Shown in pieces: positions 1-12,084 of a stretch of DNA of 64,000 nt. A program made the translations under genes and the position numbers. Positions within the stretch are counted from its first letter, which is position 1. Each line of letters opens with the position of its first letter. Location: assembly GCA_036250195.1 (NCBI GenBank), contig JAVHZZ010000010.1, forward strand, positions 78,909,257 through 78,973,256, written 5' to 3'. The notes under the pieces are model-generated. The model made no database searches. It was given only the letters and a program-made list of their open reading frames with translations, and was not told where the DNA came from. Source of the stretch: Mixophyes australis (Eukaryota > Chordata > Amphibia > Anura > Limnodynastidae).

Positions 1-29
1 ATTTTTAAAGCAGACCATTGAGTCTATCG

Positions 30-930
30 GCTTAGATCTGTGGCACCCATTCGATTAGGTTTGGGGCAACTACTACTGCGGCTTTCGAAGGGTTTTCAAT
101 TAAAGCGATAAAGCATCTAGGAAGATGGAAGTCTGATAACTACTGGAACTCATAACGCCATCTAAACACGCTGCACAGTATGGGTAATTTGTTACACACA
201 GGTTGCTTGGGGCACACATATTATTCAAAATTCACAGGTCCATGATGAACCAATCTGATATCCGACATTGGGTTATGGTCCTCCACTGGCTGATCCAACT
301 TTATCTTAGGTCGCCTATGTACAGCACGTAGTTGTCAGACCCCAGGGGAATGTCGTTGGTACAGAAGCATGCTTCACCCCTAAGAAAATGTTAACATGAT
401 GTAATATTTAAGGGGTCCATGGAATTTATTGGCTTGGACCTGAACAACGATAACATGCAGTTGTTAAGGATTGGGCCAGCGGCTTTAGATTAGATGGGTC
501 TTCCATTGCAGCGTTACATCACTTAGGATGATGGAAATCTGATGCCTCCTAGACATATATCAGCCCTATTCCCATTGTGTGCACAAATTGCTATGGTTAG
601 ACCCCATGGGGGTGAACTTCAGTTGCTTCATGCCGATTGGTCCCCCCTCATTACATTTTTGGTATATGCACTGATCAAGCATTTCTTCAGAGTTTGTGTG
701 TCTAGACCTGGCCCTCCTGTGCACTCATTCTTCCAGTTTCAGGTGGCTACTGCTACAGCTAAGGAAGGCTCTTTTATCACAGCACTTAAGTCCCTAGGTT
801 CATGGAAATCAGACGCCTATAAAACCTACATTAGGCCCAAGAGCTTAGGCTACCTCCCGCCTCTCCTCCCCATTCCATCTCTTGGTAGCACAGAGCTTCG
901 CTGCATGTCACTTTTAGCGAGAACATAAAG
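30..930 (+). mobile_element. DIRS-like tyrosine-recombinase retrotransposon debris, three fragments of the YR C-terminus
   Basis: Three decayed segments, near 36-180, 470-560 and 740-840, each translate to the same C-terminal tyrosine-recombinase block: an A-x-x-A/T...I-ALHHLG-WKSDA/N-Y-TYI pattern (clearest at 740-840, TALKSLGSWKSDAYKTYIRP). The R-x-G-A-T-T-A-A motif typical of the DIRS/Ngaro recombinase end is visible in the first. Stops and frameshifts break the first two. Repetition of the same block suggests nested or tandem insertions rather than one element. Confidence 0.65.
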
Positions 931-1096
931 GGATTTTTCCTATTTTTTCCCCATATCAATGCCTGATTAGCTACGATCCTCCAGGATTTTTACCTTCATA
1001 TGGGTTACCGCTCCTGCCCCCACACCACTCTGGTGGTGACTGTTTCTGGCTCATACGGCTATGACCGACCTTTGACTCAAAATTATTTAGCTTTAT

Positions 1097-1200
1097 CTTA
1101 GGTACACCTGGCCAAAAGATCTGGATTTGGTGATGGGCTATTCCCATGTGTACTGGGCATCCAGACACTGCTTGACTCATGATTGGGGCTCCTTCTGCTG
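1097..1200 (+). pseudogene. Remnant of SGNH-hydrolase-like ORF of the DIRS-like element
   Basis: The + strand reads a WPKDLDLVMGYSHVYWASRH-like stretch, reminiscent of the (W)I-V-G-H/S-S-x-V-x-WA motif of the hydrolase domain some DIRS/Ngaro elements carry. No continuous frame remains. Assignment rests on one motif and its position between recombinase debris and the element's 3' end. Confidence 0.35.
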
Positions 1201-1639
1201 CCTATGGAAGTGAAGTGGTGGGGGAGGAGGGTAGTAGGATGCCTGTCCCTTTTCCCTCTTTTGTTGGCCTCCATATAGCAGGTCCACCTGACATATTGGT
1301 CATTCACCCAGGGAGATAACGACTTAGGTAAAGGAAAGTTAGGGAAGATCTATGTGCCATTCAGGCAAGGTAGCTGGCAGTAAAGTAGTGCTGGTCGAAC
1401 CTAAATCATAAGGACCATCCTGGAGAGGACAATAGGTCCTTGTGGCATGTCATTAGATCAGTAGACCTGGTGCACCTATTTATGTTCACCTGGCAGATGT
1501 GAGTTTGTGGCTTTTTATAGAGCAAATATATTGGTGATAGGGAGCTTTAGTTTAGTCACTTGGTGGCAGGCTGTGAGTCCCTTAAAGGATCACAGCTTTA
1601 TCTGGTGCTTTCCAGTCATCGACTAATTCAGACAGTGCT

Positions 1640-2042
1640 ACCACTGATTGACCACAGGCCACTGCTCCCTTCGAAGTAACCTAACTCTTGGTCCTTTTGT
1701 GTGGAGGTCCCCTTGACCAGCTTTGTCTGGGCAAGTCATTGTGAGTCCAGAAGGGGTGTAGTCACTCTAACGCCAGATTTAGCTCCAGACAATTGTAAAG
1801 GATCATATCCTGGGTTCAGTGGTGTAGTGTCAATTTGACCTTCCAATGTTTGGTCTTGCTACTAGTTGGTAGCTGACACGTATTGCTCTCTTCGCCACCA
1901 TTTTTTTTAAATAAAAGCTATGACCTTTTGCTAAATTGACATAGGTGTCCGTGTGGTCATTTATTAATTTACAGTAATATTAAGTCTCAACATGAGAAGG
2001 AGCTTTGGGTGTAATGAAAGGGAGAAATCAACTCTATGCAGT
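1640..2042 (+). repeat. 3' terminal region of DIRS-like element, copy A
   Basis: About 400 bp similar along its length to 61375-61771. Shared blocks include TTGACCAGCTTTGT, GAGTCCAGAAGGGGTGTAGT, GCTACTAGTTG and CTATGCAGTTTA. It lies directly downstream of the recombinase debris, so it is read as the noncoding terminus of the same family. Confidence 0.6.
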
Positions 2043-4255
2043 TTATGCTATTTTTGGGGTTTTATAATCCATATTACCTTAACTCATTAGTTTCAGCTTT
2101 TAGAAATAGTCCACAATAGACAGAAATATCAAATATGTTTGTCTGCTTGACAGTGGAGATATCAGTGTATTACATAGATGGATACTTACAAACAAATTTT
2201 TTTAGGCAACATATTTTGTGAATAGTACATATAATATACAGAGGGCCTCTTTTAGAGGCTCATATTTGGCATTTTGCTTCTGAACGTACAAGTTAAAATT
2301 AAGCAGTGAAAATTGCAGAATTACATATGTATGTTGAGTTGCACATATAGCAAGACATATCCAACTCAAAAACACTGCTGTATTGCTGTGTCATGCATAC
2401 ATGAGGTGTACATATGCATAAACTTACAACCAATAGTAGTGTAGAAATGTGGCTTAACAGTGTTGCATTGCTCTATCTGTATACACTATGTGAAGTTTGT
2501 TTTATCGCTTACCAATAAACATTGTCCAATGTGATTATTGTGGTTCCAATGCACAAAGATATTTAATTGCAAAATATAGCAGGATTCACAGCAAGCCATT
2601 ATGATGCATAAAAGATATTATAATAAACAGGAAAGTATAAAACCGAATACATTACAGTTTCGCAAGCGCGTCCTGGGCCCAGTTTAGCTTCAGTCTGTAG
2701 TCAGGAGGATAGAGAGAACAATGACCCAGAGAATCTTGCTTATATGCAGTTTCAGTTTACAAAACAACACTGATAATGTCATTATGTATACAGATAACAC
2801 TAAGAGAGGTCTTCATTGGTCCAGGGTTAACAATATTCCACTTGTCTGCTGGTCATAGGGATCAGTTAATTTGATCTTCTAAAAAAGGAGGGGCTGCTCA
2901 CTGTTGTCTACATGTCTTCCCTTCGAATAACCAGTTCAAACTACTCCACATATTGCTCATAACTTGCAACCGCTAAATGTGATCTGTCGAAACCGGGTTA
3001 ATGCTGGTAAAATAAGCTTTAATATGAAACCAAACTGTTTACCTTTTAGGGGACCTGAACCATTAATACCTTTACTTTAGTTTTATCTATGTATAAATAA
3101 TCTGTAATACATTTTACTACTAAATAAATGTGGATTGGAACCTTAATAAATGTACATTATTTACAAGTGTGAATGTAAATGTGTGTGCGATTGCATCATA
3201 ATACGTGGCGTACTAATCGCAATCGCATGATAAAACAATATTAATTAATCTAGTTTACTTCATCCAATTATTTGACTTTCACAGAAGTGTCATATACACA
3301 AGATAGAATAGTGTTTTAACAGTGCTATCAATAAAATCCTCATTTTCCATATAAAATGCAATGAAATACAAACCCCCCTCACATATGTTATTTACTACTT
3401 TATAAGTCAAATCACAGTCTTCTTTCCTGCAGTAGTCCAAATGTAAATAACAAATAAGTAATCCTAATAGTAACTTGATATCATATAGTCACAGCGCTAA
3501 TGAATTAAGTTCTGGAAGGTCAATATGTAAAGAGTCAATCAGAAGTTGGTAGATGGCCCTGCTGGTGTTATTGCCATCACCAGACCTTCAGTAACCACAA
3601 AAGATAAGCCTCCTAAGAAACATGCTAGGGATGCTTTCAGATTCAGGCTATAGTTTTGTAGAATATACTAAATAAATGACAACTAGAATCTGATTGGGTG
3701 CTATAGCACTTTTCAAATCCTTCGGAAACTCGCAGCTTGATTAATTTACCCCCAAGTCTCATAAGTTTGTGTCTGAAGGGGGGGTGTTACAATTAGGTGT
3801 ACACAATCTTACTATACTCAACATACCATGCTGCCTTTCCAGACACAAGGGGCTGCAATTATAAGATATTATGGTTATGCATGTGCAGAACAGAAATTCG
3901 GATATTTATGTCACAGACATGAACATAAATCCAACTCTAAAAGATGCCCAGGTTAGCTATAAGCAACCCCAATTCAACATACACAAACTGTGAAACTGCA
4001 AAAGTTAAAAAAAAAACATCTCATAATTAAAAGGCCATAGCTTTTGCTTTTAGCCACACAAAACTTTCAGTCTGGCAGACTTAAATAGTTTGCACCTCTT
4101 TAATAATCCAATTTGGAGTTTACGTTGGTTAGATAATATATTAGTTATATTCAATTCTATAAAATAATGGACAATTGTATGTATATATTTAGGAAAGTTG
4201 CCAAATACCAGAGTCTGCATTTGAACCTTCATCGTTTTATAACCCTGTTTTATAG
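2043..4255. other. Unassigned AT-rich sequence
   Basis: No exon, transposase or clear terminal repeat seen. 2640-2950 is locally GC-richer and may be an unidentified repeat. The exon preceding exon 1 was searched for here and not found. Confidence 0.4.
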
Positions 4256-4367
4256 ATTCAATTCATTTTATAAAAAGAATGGCATTCAATTTAAAGACTC
4301 TTGTGAAAACTTTGAAATCTCAGGAAATGGTTTAAAAATTACATGGAACTGGGGCGATAACATCAGG
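4256..4367 (+). CDS. Mucin exon 1 of window: VWD1, late strands
   Basis: The acceptor follows TTTTATAG and the donor is CAGG|GTGAGT. After one base completing a codon, 37 codons read to phase 0, including [20 protein letters not shown]. This matches the part of a mucin VWD domain that precedes the LELD..Y..TCGLCG segment. The upstream exon, which must end in phase 2, was not found in 1-4255, so it lies upstream of the window or is too short or divergent to see. Confidence 0.75.
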
Positions 4368-7300
4368 GTGAGTAGAACTGTAAACTCTTACTGCTTACTG
4401 CACATGGCCTGATTTTAAGAATTGTCATAAGTGTTTGTTACAATTCATGTGAAGTTATTTGTTTGAATAAAATCATCTTGAATATTTAAAAAAGGTCCCC
4501 ATTACCACATTACAGGATATGCCTGACATAAGGTGTAAAACATGATCATATTGTTAACAGATATAAAATATAGGGTAAACCAATATATGTGATAGATATA
4601 TGCTCATACAGCCACCTTCAATTACTTCCCAATGCAAATAGACAGCATATTATGAAACTATTTTTTTCATTTATAAGACAAGGCTCATGTATATAGACTA
4701 TGAGGTCAGAGTTGTGTAAAGATGTTTCATGCAACTCTATGTGTGGCATAGAAAGCGGTGTTGCTGTTTGCATCATGTAAAAGTAAAAGGGAAGCAGGGT
4801 TTAACACTGGACACCTGGCGAGAGTACATGCATGGGACATATGTTTTTAGCATAAGAACAACTATTAGTAGCTACAATGAGTGGGGAAACTAGAACAAGA
4901 GGTGCTGAGGATTCCACAACATTTGCAGCAGCAGCAACAACTACAACCCTAGGACAAGGTGATAGACTTGATGCTTCTGAATTGAGGGTTGTGCTGTAAT
5001 ACACAAAAGAGTGATAACTGTTTCTATGCAAACGGGTTAGGTATGAAATATCTACATACATAATGTCGACATTCAAAATGTTTGCACCATAATCTCGACA
5101 GTGAATATGTCTGTACTGTTATAATGTCGACTAGCAAAATGTCTACATGTTCTTAATGTATACACAATTAAAAGTCTATATACATAATGTCTACATATTC
5201 ACAATGTTAAAATGTAAAGTGCACACATTTGAAACGCTGTCATATTGTCTACAGGGTTCTAATGTCTATTTTCAGATGCCTATTAGATTGCAACAGGTGT
5301 CAGCAAATTTGAGTAAGGAGGTTAATCCAGAGATTGTGTTTTATAACCAGAATGATGGTTTATTGAATACAGGATACAAGTTTGTAAATACAGTAAACAC
5401 ACTTGTGGAATCAGGATAACAGATAAGGAGTTAAATACTGCATGCCCGTGCAGCACTACAACACTCATATGCTGTACTCATATGCTGTAAAGAACAAGCA
5501 TTGCGCATGCGCATTAGATATCTTGGCAGACCGCATTACGCATGCGCAGTGAATACTCCAGATGGACCAGACAGCACCGAACCACGAGACAGCACGCAGC
5601 ACCCATCTATTTTCACAATGTCAACATTCAAAATGTCAACATAAATAAATAGATGTAAAAAAAAATAGCAGCAATAAATGTACAAAAATGACAAACAGCT
5701 TAACTAACCCTAGTACTGCCAGCCTAGGCTGGTGCTAGCAAAATCTGGGAGACAAAAAGTCTGGGCTTCCCCCCGAATTTACTGTTATTAGAACTAATCT
5801 TTGCCAATCTGGCTGGTGGCACTATAGCAGGGAAAGCAGTAGACTGGGTCCCCCTACCATATTTCCAAACCAGTCCTAGGTTGGCCAGGAAGGGGGCTGA
5901 ATTCCCTTTGAAGATTGGGTCTGCAAAAATAAATGCAGGCCCCATAACCGAGTCTTAACCAGCCCCACACTGAAAGCACTAGGGCTCTTCCCACACCCAA
6001 GGGGGGGCAGTGGGTGTTAGGCAATTTTGTTTAAATGTATAAATGCATTCTGTCCCTTGTGCACAATAGGTCTCAGCATGCCCAGGCTACCATTAAGTGT
6101 TTGGGCATGCTGACGCTCGTAGTGCTACAAGCACCAGCATACCTATAGCTGTCAGGGCATGCCGGCATGGGGGAACTACAAGTGCCATCATGCCCTGCAC
6201 CCAGGTCCTGCTGTGACCTGTAATGCACCAAGGAAAAATGTAAATAAGACACAGTCACAAGTGTACAAATTATTTTGCTGGCCAGACCTAAGATGGCCAC
6301 ACACACCCAATCCTTGAGAGTTGAGTAACATGATTTAATTTTCTCACACACATAGGTGGCCATATTGCATGAGGTCTGTTTGTTTGGTCTCTTGGTTGAT
6401 CATCTGGTTTTTTTTTAGCTCCATGGCAGATTCTAAGTGTGGTTGGAAGATAACTGCACACACAGGCCAACATCAGTTACCTTCTGAATACATTTACCAT
6501 CATGCCTGATAATGATGCTTTTAATTTTTAGAGGATCATTGTCAGGGGTCACACATGTTGCAATATCAACCAATTTCCCATGTGCATGAGCACCTTTACT
6601 GTCTCCCTACACCAGGCATGATGTAGGCAGATTGAAGTTGTCAGAAACTCGGACAAAGAAAGACTGGCATGCAATGGAACTCCTTATTGGCTAATTGTCT
6701 CTTTTCTAGAGTAAATAACCTTTCATTAATGTAAATAGATGACCACTTTTGAATGTCCAATTGTTTTATGAATTATAAGGTTTTATACATGGTTTTCTGT
6801 TTAGCTGGAGCTAGATGATCAGTACAAGAAGAAGACTTGTGGATTGTGTGGTGACTATGATGATGAGCCCTCCAATGACATTGAGTTTAAAGGTTAGTAG
6901 CTAATTTGTCATCTATAATTATCTTAACTGCAATATGGGACCCTGTTCTAAAATACTGCACTGATTAGAACGTTATAGACATAATAACTTTGTATTCTAC
7001 TCTGTATTTACTAATCATACTGTCTAAAGTGTTAATGCTTTTTGTGTGTGGAAAACATTATAGATTCAAGATTACTACTCCACTACGTACTTGGGGGGTC
7101 ACTGTACGTTTCCTAATGCCTCTATGGATCTATCAAATCAATGCTAGAGAGAACAGCATCAGAACTTAGAATACTGTTTACATTGCAACATTTCCTCAAG
7201 GCCCTGACAATTACTTCAGCAGTCTGTTCAAACTCCAGCAACCAAAGTGGAAGAGAGATTACTTACTTTGCTGTGTTATATAAACTTGCCAATTTTTTAA

Positions 7301-10300
7301 TTTAAATATAGAAATAATTTTCCAACACATTGTTCTGTTTTTTACCTTTTCCGTATGCCAAATTCTTTCAGATTAGAGATGCAGAGATGTGTTTATTGTG
7401 CTTTCCATCTGTGGTAGCAAAGCTGGCGTATTCACAGTTTGATAACTATAATACTAAAAACACTATTTTACAGGCTAGAAAAAGTCCAAACTGAATAATA
7501 TTCTAGTAGTGCAAAACACTGATCAGAGACCATATGTGGACCATCTCACTGAATTACTTCATACCAACTTATTCAGTACCTGCTGGTACCTGTATCTCCT
7601 AGTTGTATAGATTATGAGAAACTGGAGTAATCATTTCCACATTTTTTTCTGTATATGTTTTATTTAAGCCCCCACTACCTTTACAGATCTGTTTCCATAT
7701 GTATTTACCAAAGAAACTTCAGAAATTACTACTGATACTAAATGCATCCACACATAATAGAAATATGGGTTTCAGTGATCTGCTCTAAGTATTTTAAAGA
7801 TAATGGAATTTATAACAACCTGTCCCCTATTTTGTAGTAAAGTACCTCAATCAGGTTCCAACTCCAGAAAGACTCTAGCACTAATACGACTTCTTGTGGG
7901 GTAGTGAATTATCATTATCTCACAGGTAGCCAGAAACTCTATCCTATAAGGAGTAGATGCACTCAGAATGTCCAACACTAGAACATTCATTTTTAAATGC
8001 AGGGTTTTTTTTATTTATAAAGAACTGGGTTAAAAGATCTCTCAGTGTAGACAAACAAAACTATTATTTATTTAGAATTTTACACACTAAATTTTGATAT
8101 TTATCTAGGATGAACACTGCTATCAAATAAAGATCCATAATTCCCTAATATCCATTCCAGGACATTTATCAGTTTATATTTGCATTAAAATACACAGCCC
8201 CTCACAACAAAATTATCAATATCAGTAAGAATATCTCAATATATCAATAAGAATATACATCAAGCTCCCTTTATATCTTGTCTATGCAAAATCCACTGTA
8301 CAGGATTTCATGGTGGAGTTCTAATTTGATTAAGTTTAAATTATTTCATTTCCAAATTGCTCAAATTAGACTGAGCATTACCTGGTCAATTTTGTCAATT
8401 GAACTGCAGGGGCCAAAGCAAACCATTAGATATTTAGTTTTCCTAACTAATTAAGGACTGAATGTATTTCACATCATCTATATGAGCAGTCACTGTACAA
8501 ATTAAATCTTTTGCATCATTTGAATTTTGCATTGCTTAGAAGTAGAGATGGGCGGGTCCAGTTCCCCGAGAACCGAACCCACCCGAACTTTGGGTATCTG
8601 AGTACCGAGCTGAGTAGCTCGGTACTCTCCCGCCCGCTCCGAATCCAAATTGAGGCCGAACGTCATCTCGGTTCTCGCGATACTTCAACATTATAAATAC
8701 ATGCCTCCACAGCAATTCATCGCCATTTGACTGACAGAGAGAGCAGGGTGTAGTCACAGACTGATTAGAGCAGGGACAGAGAATACAATATTCTTATTCC
8801 AAAATCGCTAGAGAAGAGAGGAGGATAGAGGTTTATTTTATTTTTGTAATATTTGGCACTCCCCAGTGCTATTGGGGTGTCCCCCATAATTGTGCATAAA
8901 TATTTCTGGCTGTCAAAAGTCATATCTGTCAGCAGTATCTACCAAATAATTTTTAGCACTCCTCAGTGCTTTTGGGGTGTCCCCCATAATTGTGCATAAA
9001 TATTTCTGGCTGTCAAAAGTCATATTTGTCAGCAGTATCTTACCAAATAATTTTTACCACTACAAGTGCTTGGCGCTCAGAATGGATTCAAAGCAGTCCA
9101 CATATGATCAGAATGAGCAACCAGGTTCTGTCACCAGTCCTGATGTTAGTGTTCCCAGTACATCATCTGGGCAAGGCGATGTCAAACTACAGAGTGTTTC
9201 GAAATCAGTCCAAAAAAACAAAATAAAAAAAAAAAATTACTGTGTTGAAGCGAAAAAGACGTGTTACTGAGCAAAAGTTAAGTAAAAATTGCCAACATGC
9301 CATTCTACACACGCAGTGGCAAAGAGAGAATAAGGCCTTCACCTTTGGCTATTAGTGGCAGATCCCAAAAAGTTACAGAGCCTACAATTGGTGCACAACT
9401 ACTGTTACGCGTCAAAGCCGAGCCGCAAGATAACAGTAAGGCATTAGAGAATAATGTTTGCTCTGATTCACAAATGACACCAATCCCTGTGGAGAGTCCA
9501 TCCAACAGTGGGATGTCTAATCGTGAGCATTCTGCTGATGTGTGCCTTAATAGCCTGAGTGTAGCTGGTGATACAGAAATTGAGGATGCCACTTTGGAAA
9601 TAGAAGAGGAGGAGGGGGAGATTTCTGTAGGCGACGACGGCGCTAATGAGGATGTTGATGATTATGATGCAGACAGATACCAAATTGCCTTTCTCAATTT
9701 CTATTTATATTCTAGATTATATAACGGCTGAATAGTTTTCTATTTTACTCCTAGTGGAGAGGGGATCTGATGCAGACAGATACCAAACTGCCTTTGTCCA
9801 TTTCTTTGTATATTCAAATTTCTAGTACTACAGTTTATGCAGGCTGGTTTTTTTTCTATTTTACTACACGTGGATGGGGGGGGACATAGATAGCCACCAA
9901 AGTACTGTGGTCCATTTAATTTTACTTTCTAGCTCCACAGTCTGTGCAGGCTATTTTTTTTACAATTAAATACAAGTGGAGGGCGGGGGGGGGGGGGGAA
10001 GGGGTATAGATAGCCACCAAAGTACTGTGGTCCATTTGATTTTACTTTCTAGCCCCACAGTCTGTGCAGGCTGCTTTTTTTATAGTCAACTACAAGTGGA
10101 GGGCAGGGGGGGGGGGGGGGATAGATAGCCACCAAAGTACCGTGGTCCATTTAATTTTACTTTATAGCTCCACAGTCTGTGCAGGCTGCTTTTTTAATAT
10201 TCAACTACAAGTGTAGGGTGTAATATACACCCAAAGACGATGGCTACATTGCCAATAATCAAAGATGGAGGAGGTAGACAACCAGGTTTGACTGTATAAT

Positions 10301-12027
10301 TTGCAGACAAGTGTTCACATTAAGGACGGCCTACCAGGGATTAAACAGTTTTTTTCCTAATTTATTAGCTTTAGAATTACCTCACTTATCTAAGAAACTG
10401 GTGGAGCACTAAATTAGGTTATTTTAGACCCAAAAAATTGTATTTTTTTCAAAAACAGCAAAACAAAAGCAAACAAAACCAAAACCAAAACCAAAACACG
10501 CAAGGGTGGTTTTGCAAAACCAAAACACGAAGGTAATCCAGATCCAAAACCAAAAACAAAACCAAAAGACGGGGGTCAGTGACCATCTCTACTTAGAAGT
10601 GGAAAAGAAAATTGAGGAAATGCCCTCATTTACTAACATCAGATGTCATTGTTAAATTAATATACTGTAACCTAGTGCTAATGAAGGAAGTTTTGTAAAT
10701 CATTTTTCCTTACTTTTTTCGCTTTGTAGTAGTCACTGTTTGGACTGCTGTGGATCAAAAGGAGATATTTTGCAAGTGAACTCTAAATAAATGAGCATAG
10801 AGAATAGAAGTAAATAAGAAAAGTACAATTCTATGTGTGTTGACTAGAGACAGAACATCTATTGTAGGAGATGATATAGGTAGGGCTAGAATGATTAACC
10901 AATGAAAGCATTACATTGATAACTAACCTTTTCTGAGCTTAGAAAAGTCCTGTGTGTCCTTGTATAGGTGTTAGTTGGATTGACTAGACTCACAAATAGT
11001 CACTCAAAGCACAATAGCACAGTATAGTGATGCGCGGTTCCTATCAAACTGGTATATGTATAATATTTTGGTGTCAAATGCATCTCTATGTGAAATAAAT
11101 TTCATAATTCAACTTATTTTCTATCTATGTTCCATCTATTTTTTCTGCTTTATTTTTATCCTTGTGTCAATGCCTTGGAGTGGTGGCATGGAAAGCCTCC
11201 ATAACATCAAAGATGTTTTGTGGGACAGCGTGTTTCTCTTTATAGTACAATTCTCACCTACATTTCTGCTATAGGACTCAAAGTCACTCATATAATGTTT
11301 GGCAACCTTCATAAGTTAATCGAGCCCACAGAAGAATGTCCAGATGTTGCAGACAACTTTCAACAACAAGAAGATTCAGAAATAGAAAATAAATGTGAAA
11401 CACAGGTATGCAAGTAAATGTATTTAATGTAACATTAACATTCCTTTTCATTATGGCCCAGGCCTCATCACATAGTTTGGGGGAGGGCAGGCAATTCTAA
11501 TCCAACCCTGCAGAGGTTCCTGCTCTGTTCTTCTAAGCAATATGGAGGGACTGGAACATGTACAGTGAAGCCTCATTTGAGGCTTCACTGCCCCTTCTGA
11601 ATATGCGTGGGGCTGAGGCATGCACAATGTTTGTATGCTCCAGCCCCCTTCAATGCTTAGAAGAGTAGTGAAGCGGCTTCAGGAGGGTGACCAAACATTG
11701 TTTGACCCCCTTCACATCTAGGCCCTGCAGCAGCCACACCACCTGCAATGGTGGCAGCTCCGCCACTGCTTCTTACCATTAACTTCATTAGGAGAATTAG
11801 TTTATATATTAATAAAAGGCATATGCTAATTGATATTCATAAAATTGTTAGTATTATACTAACCACCAGGCCATGCCCCTTTTTATTAGCTCCTCCTACT
11901 CTTTCACCCTCTCCCCTGTTAATTGGTAATATCTATCCACTCACCCTGCCAATCCTAAACATCACAGACTAAGTGCAAAACTCAGTAGACATTCAGAACA
12001 ATTTAATTTTTAATGGGCCAATCTGCA

Positions 12028-12084
<57 letters not shown>

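Noticed and set aside
5272..5419. ORF after a TTTTCAG acceptor-like site between exons 1 and 2
   Set aside because: Exons 1 and 2 join perfectly in phase and in VWD homology without it, and it has no mucin-like residues.
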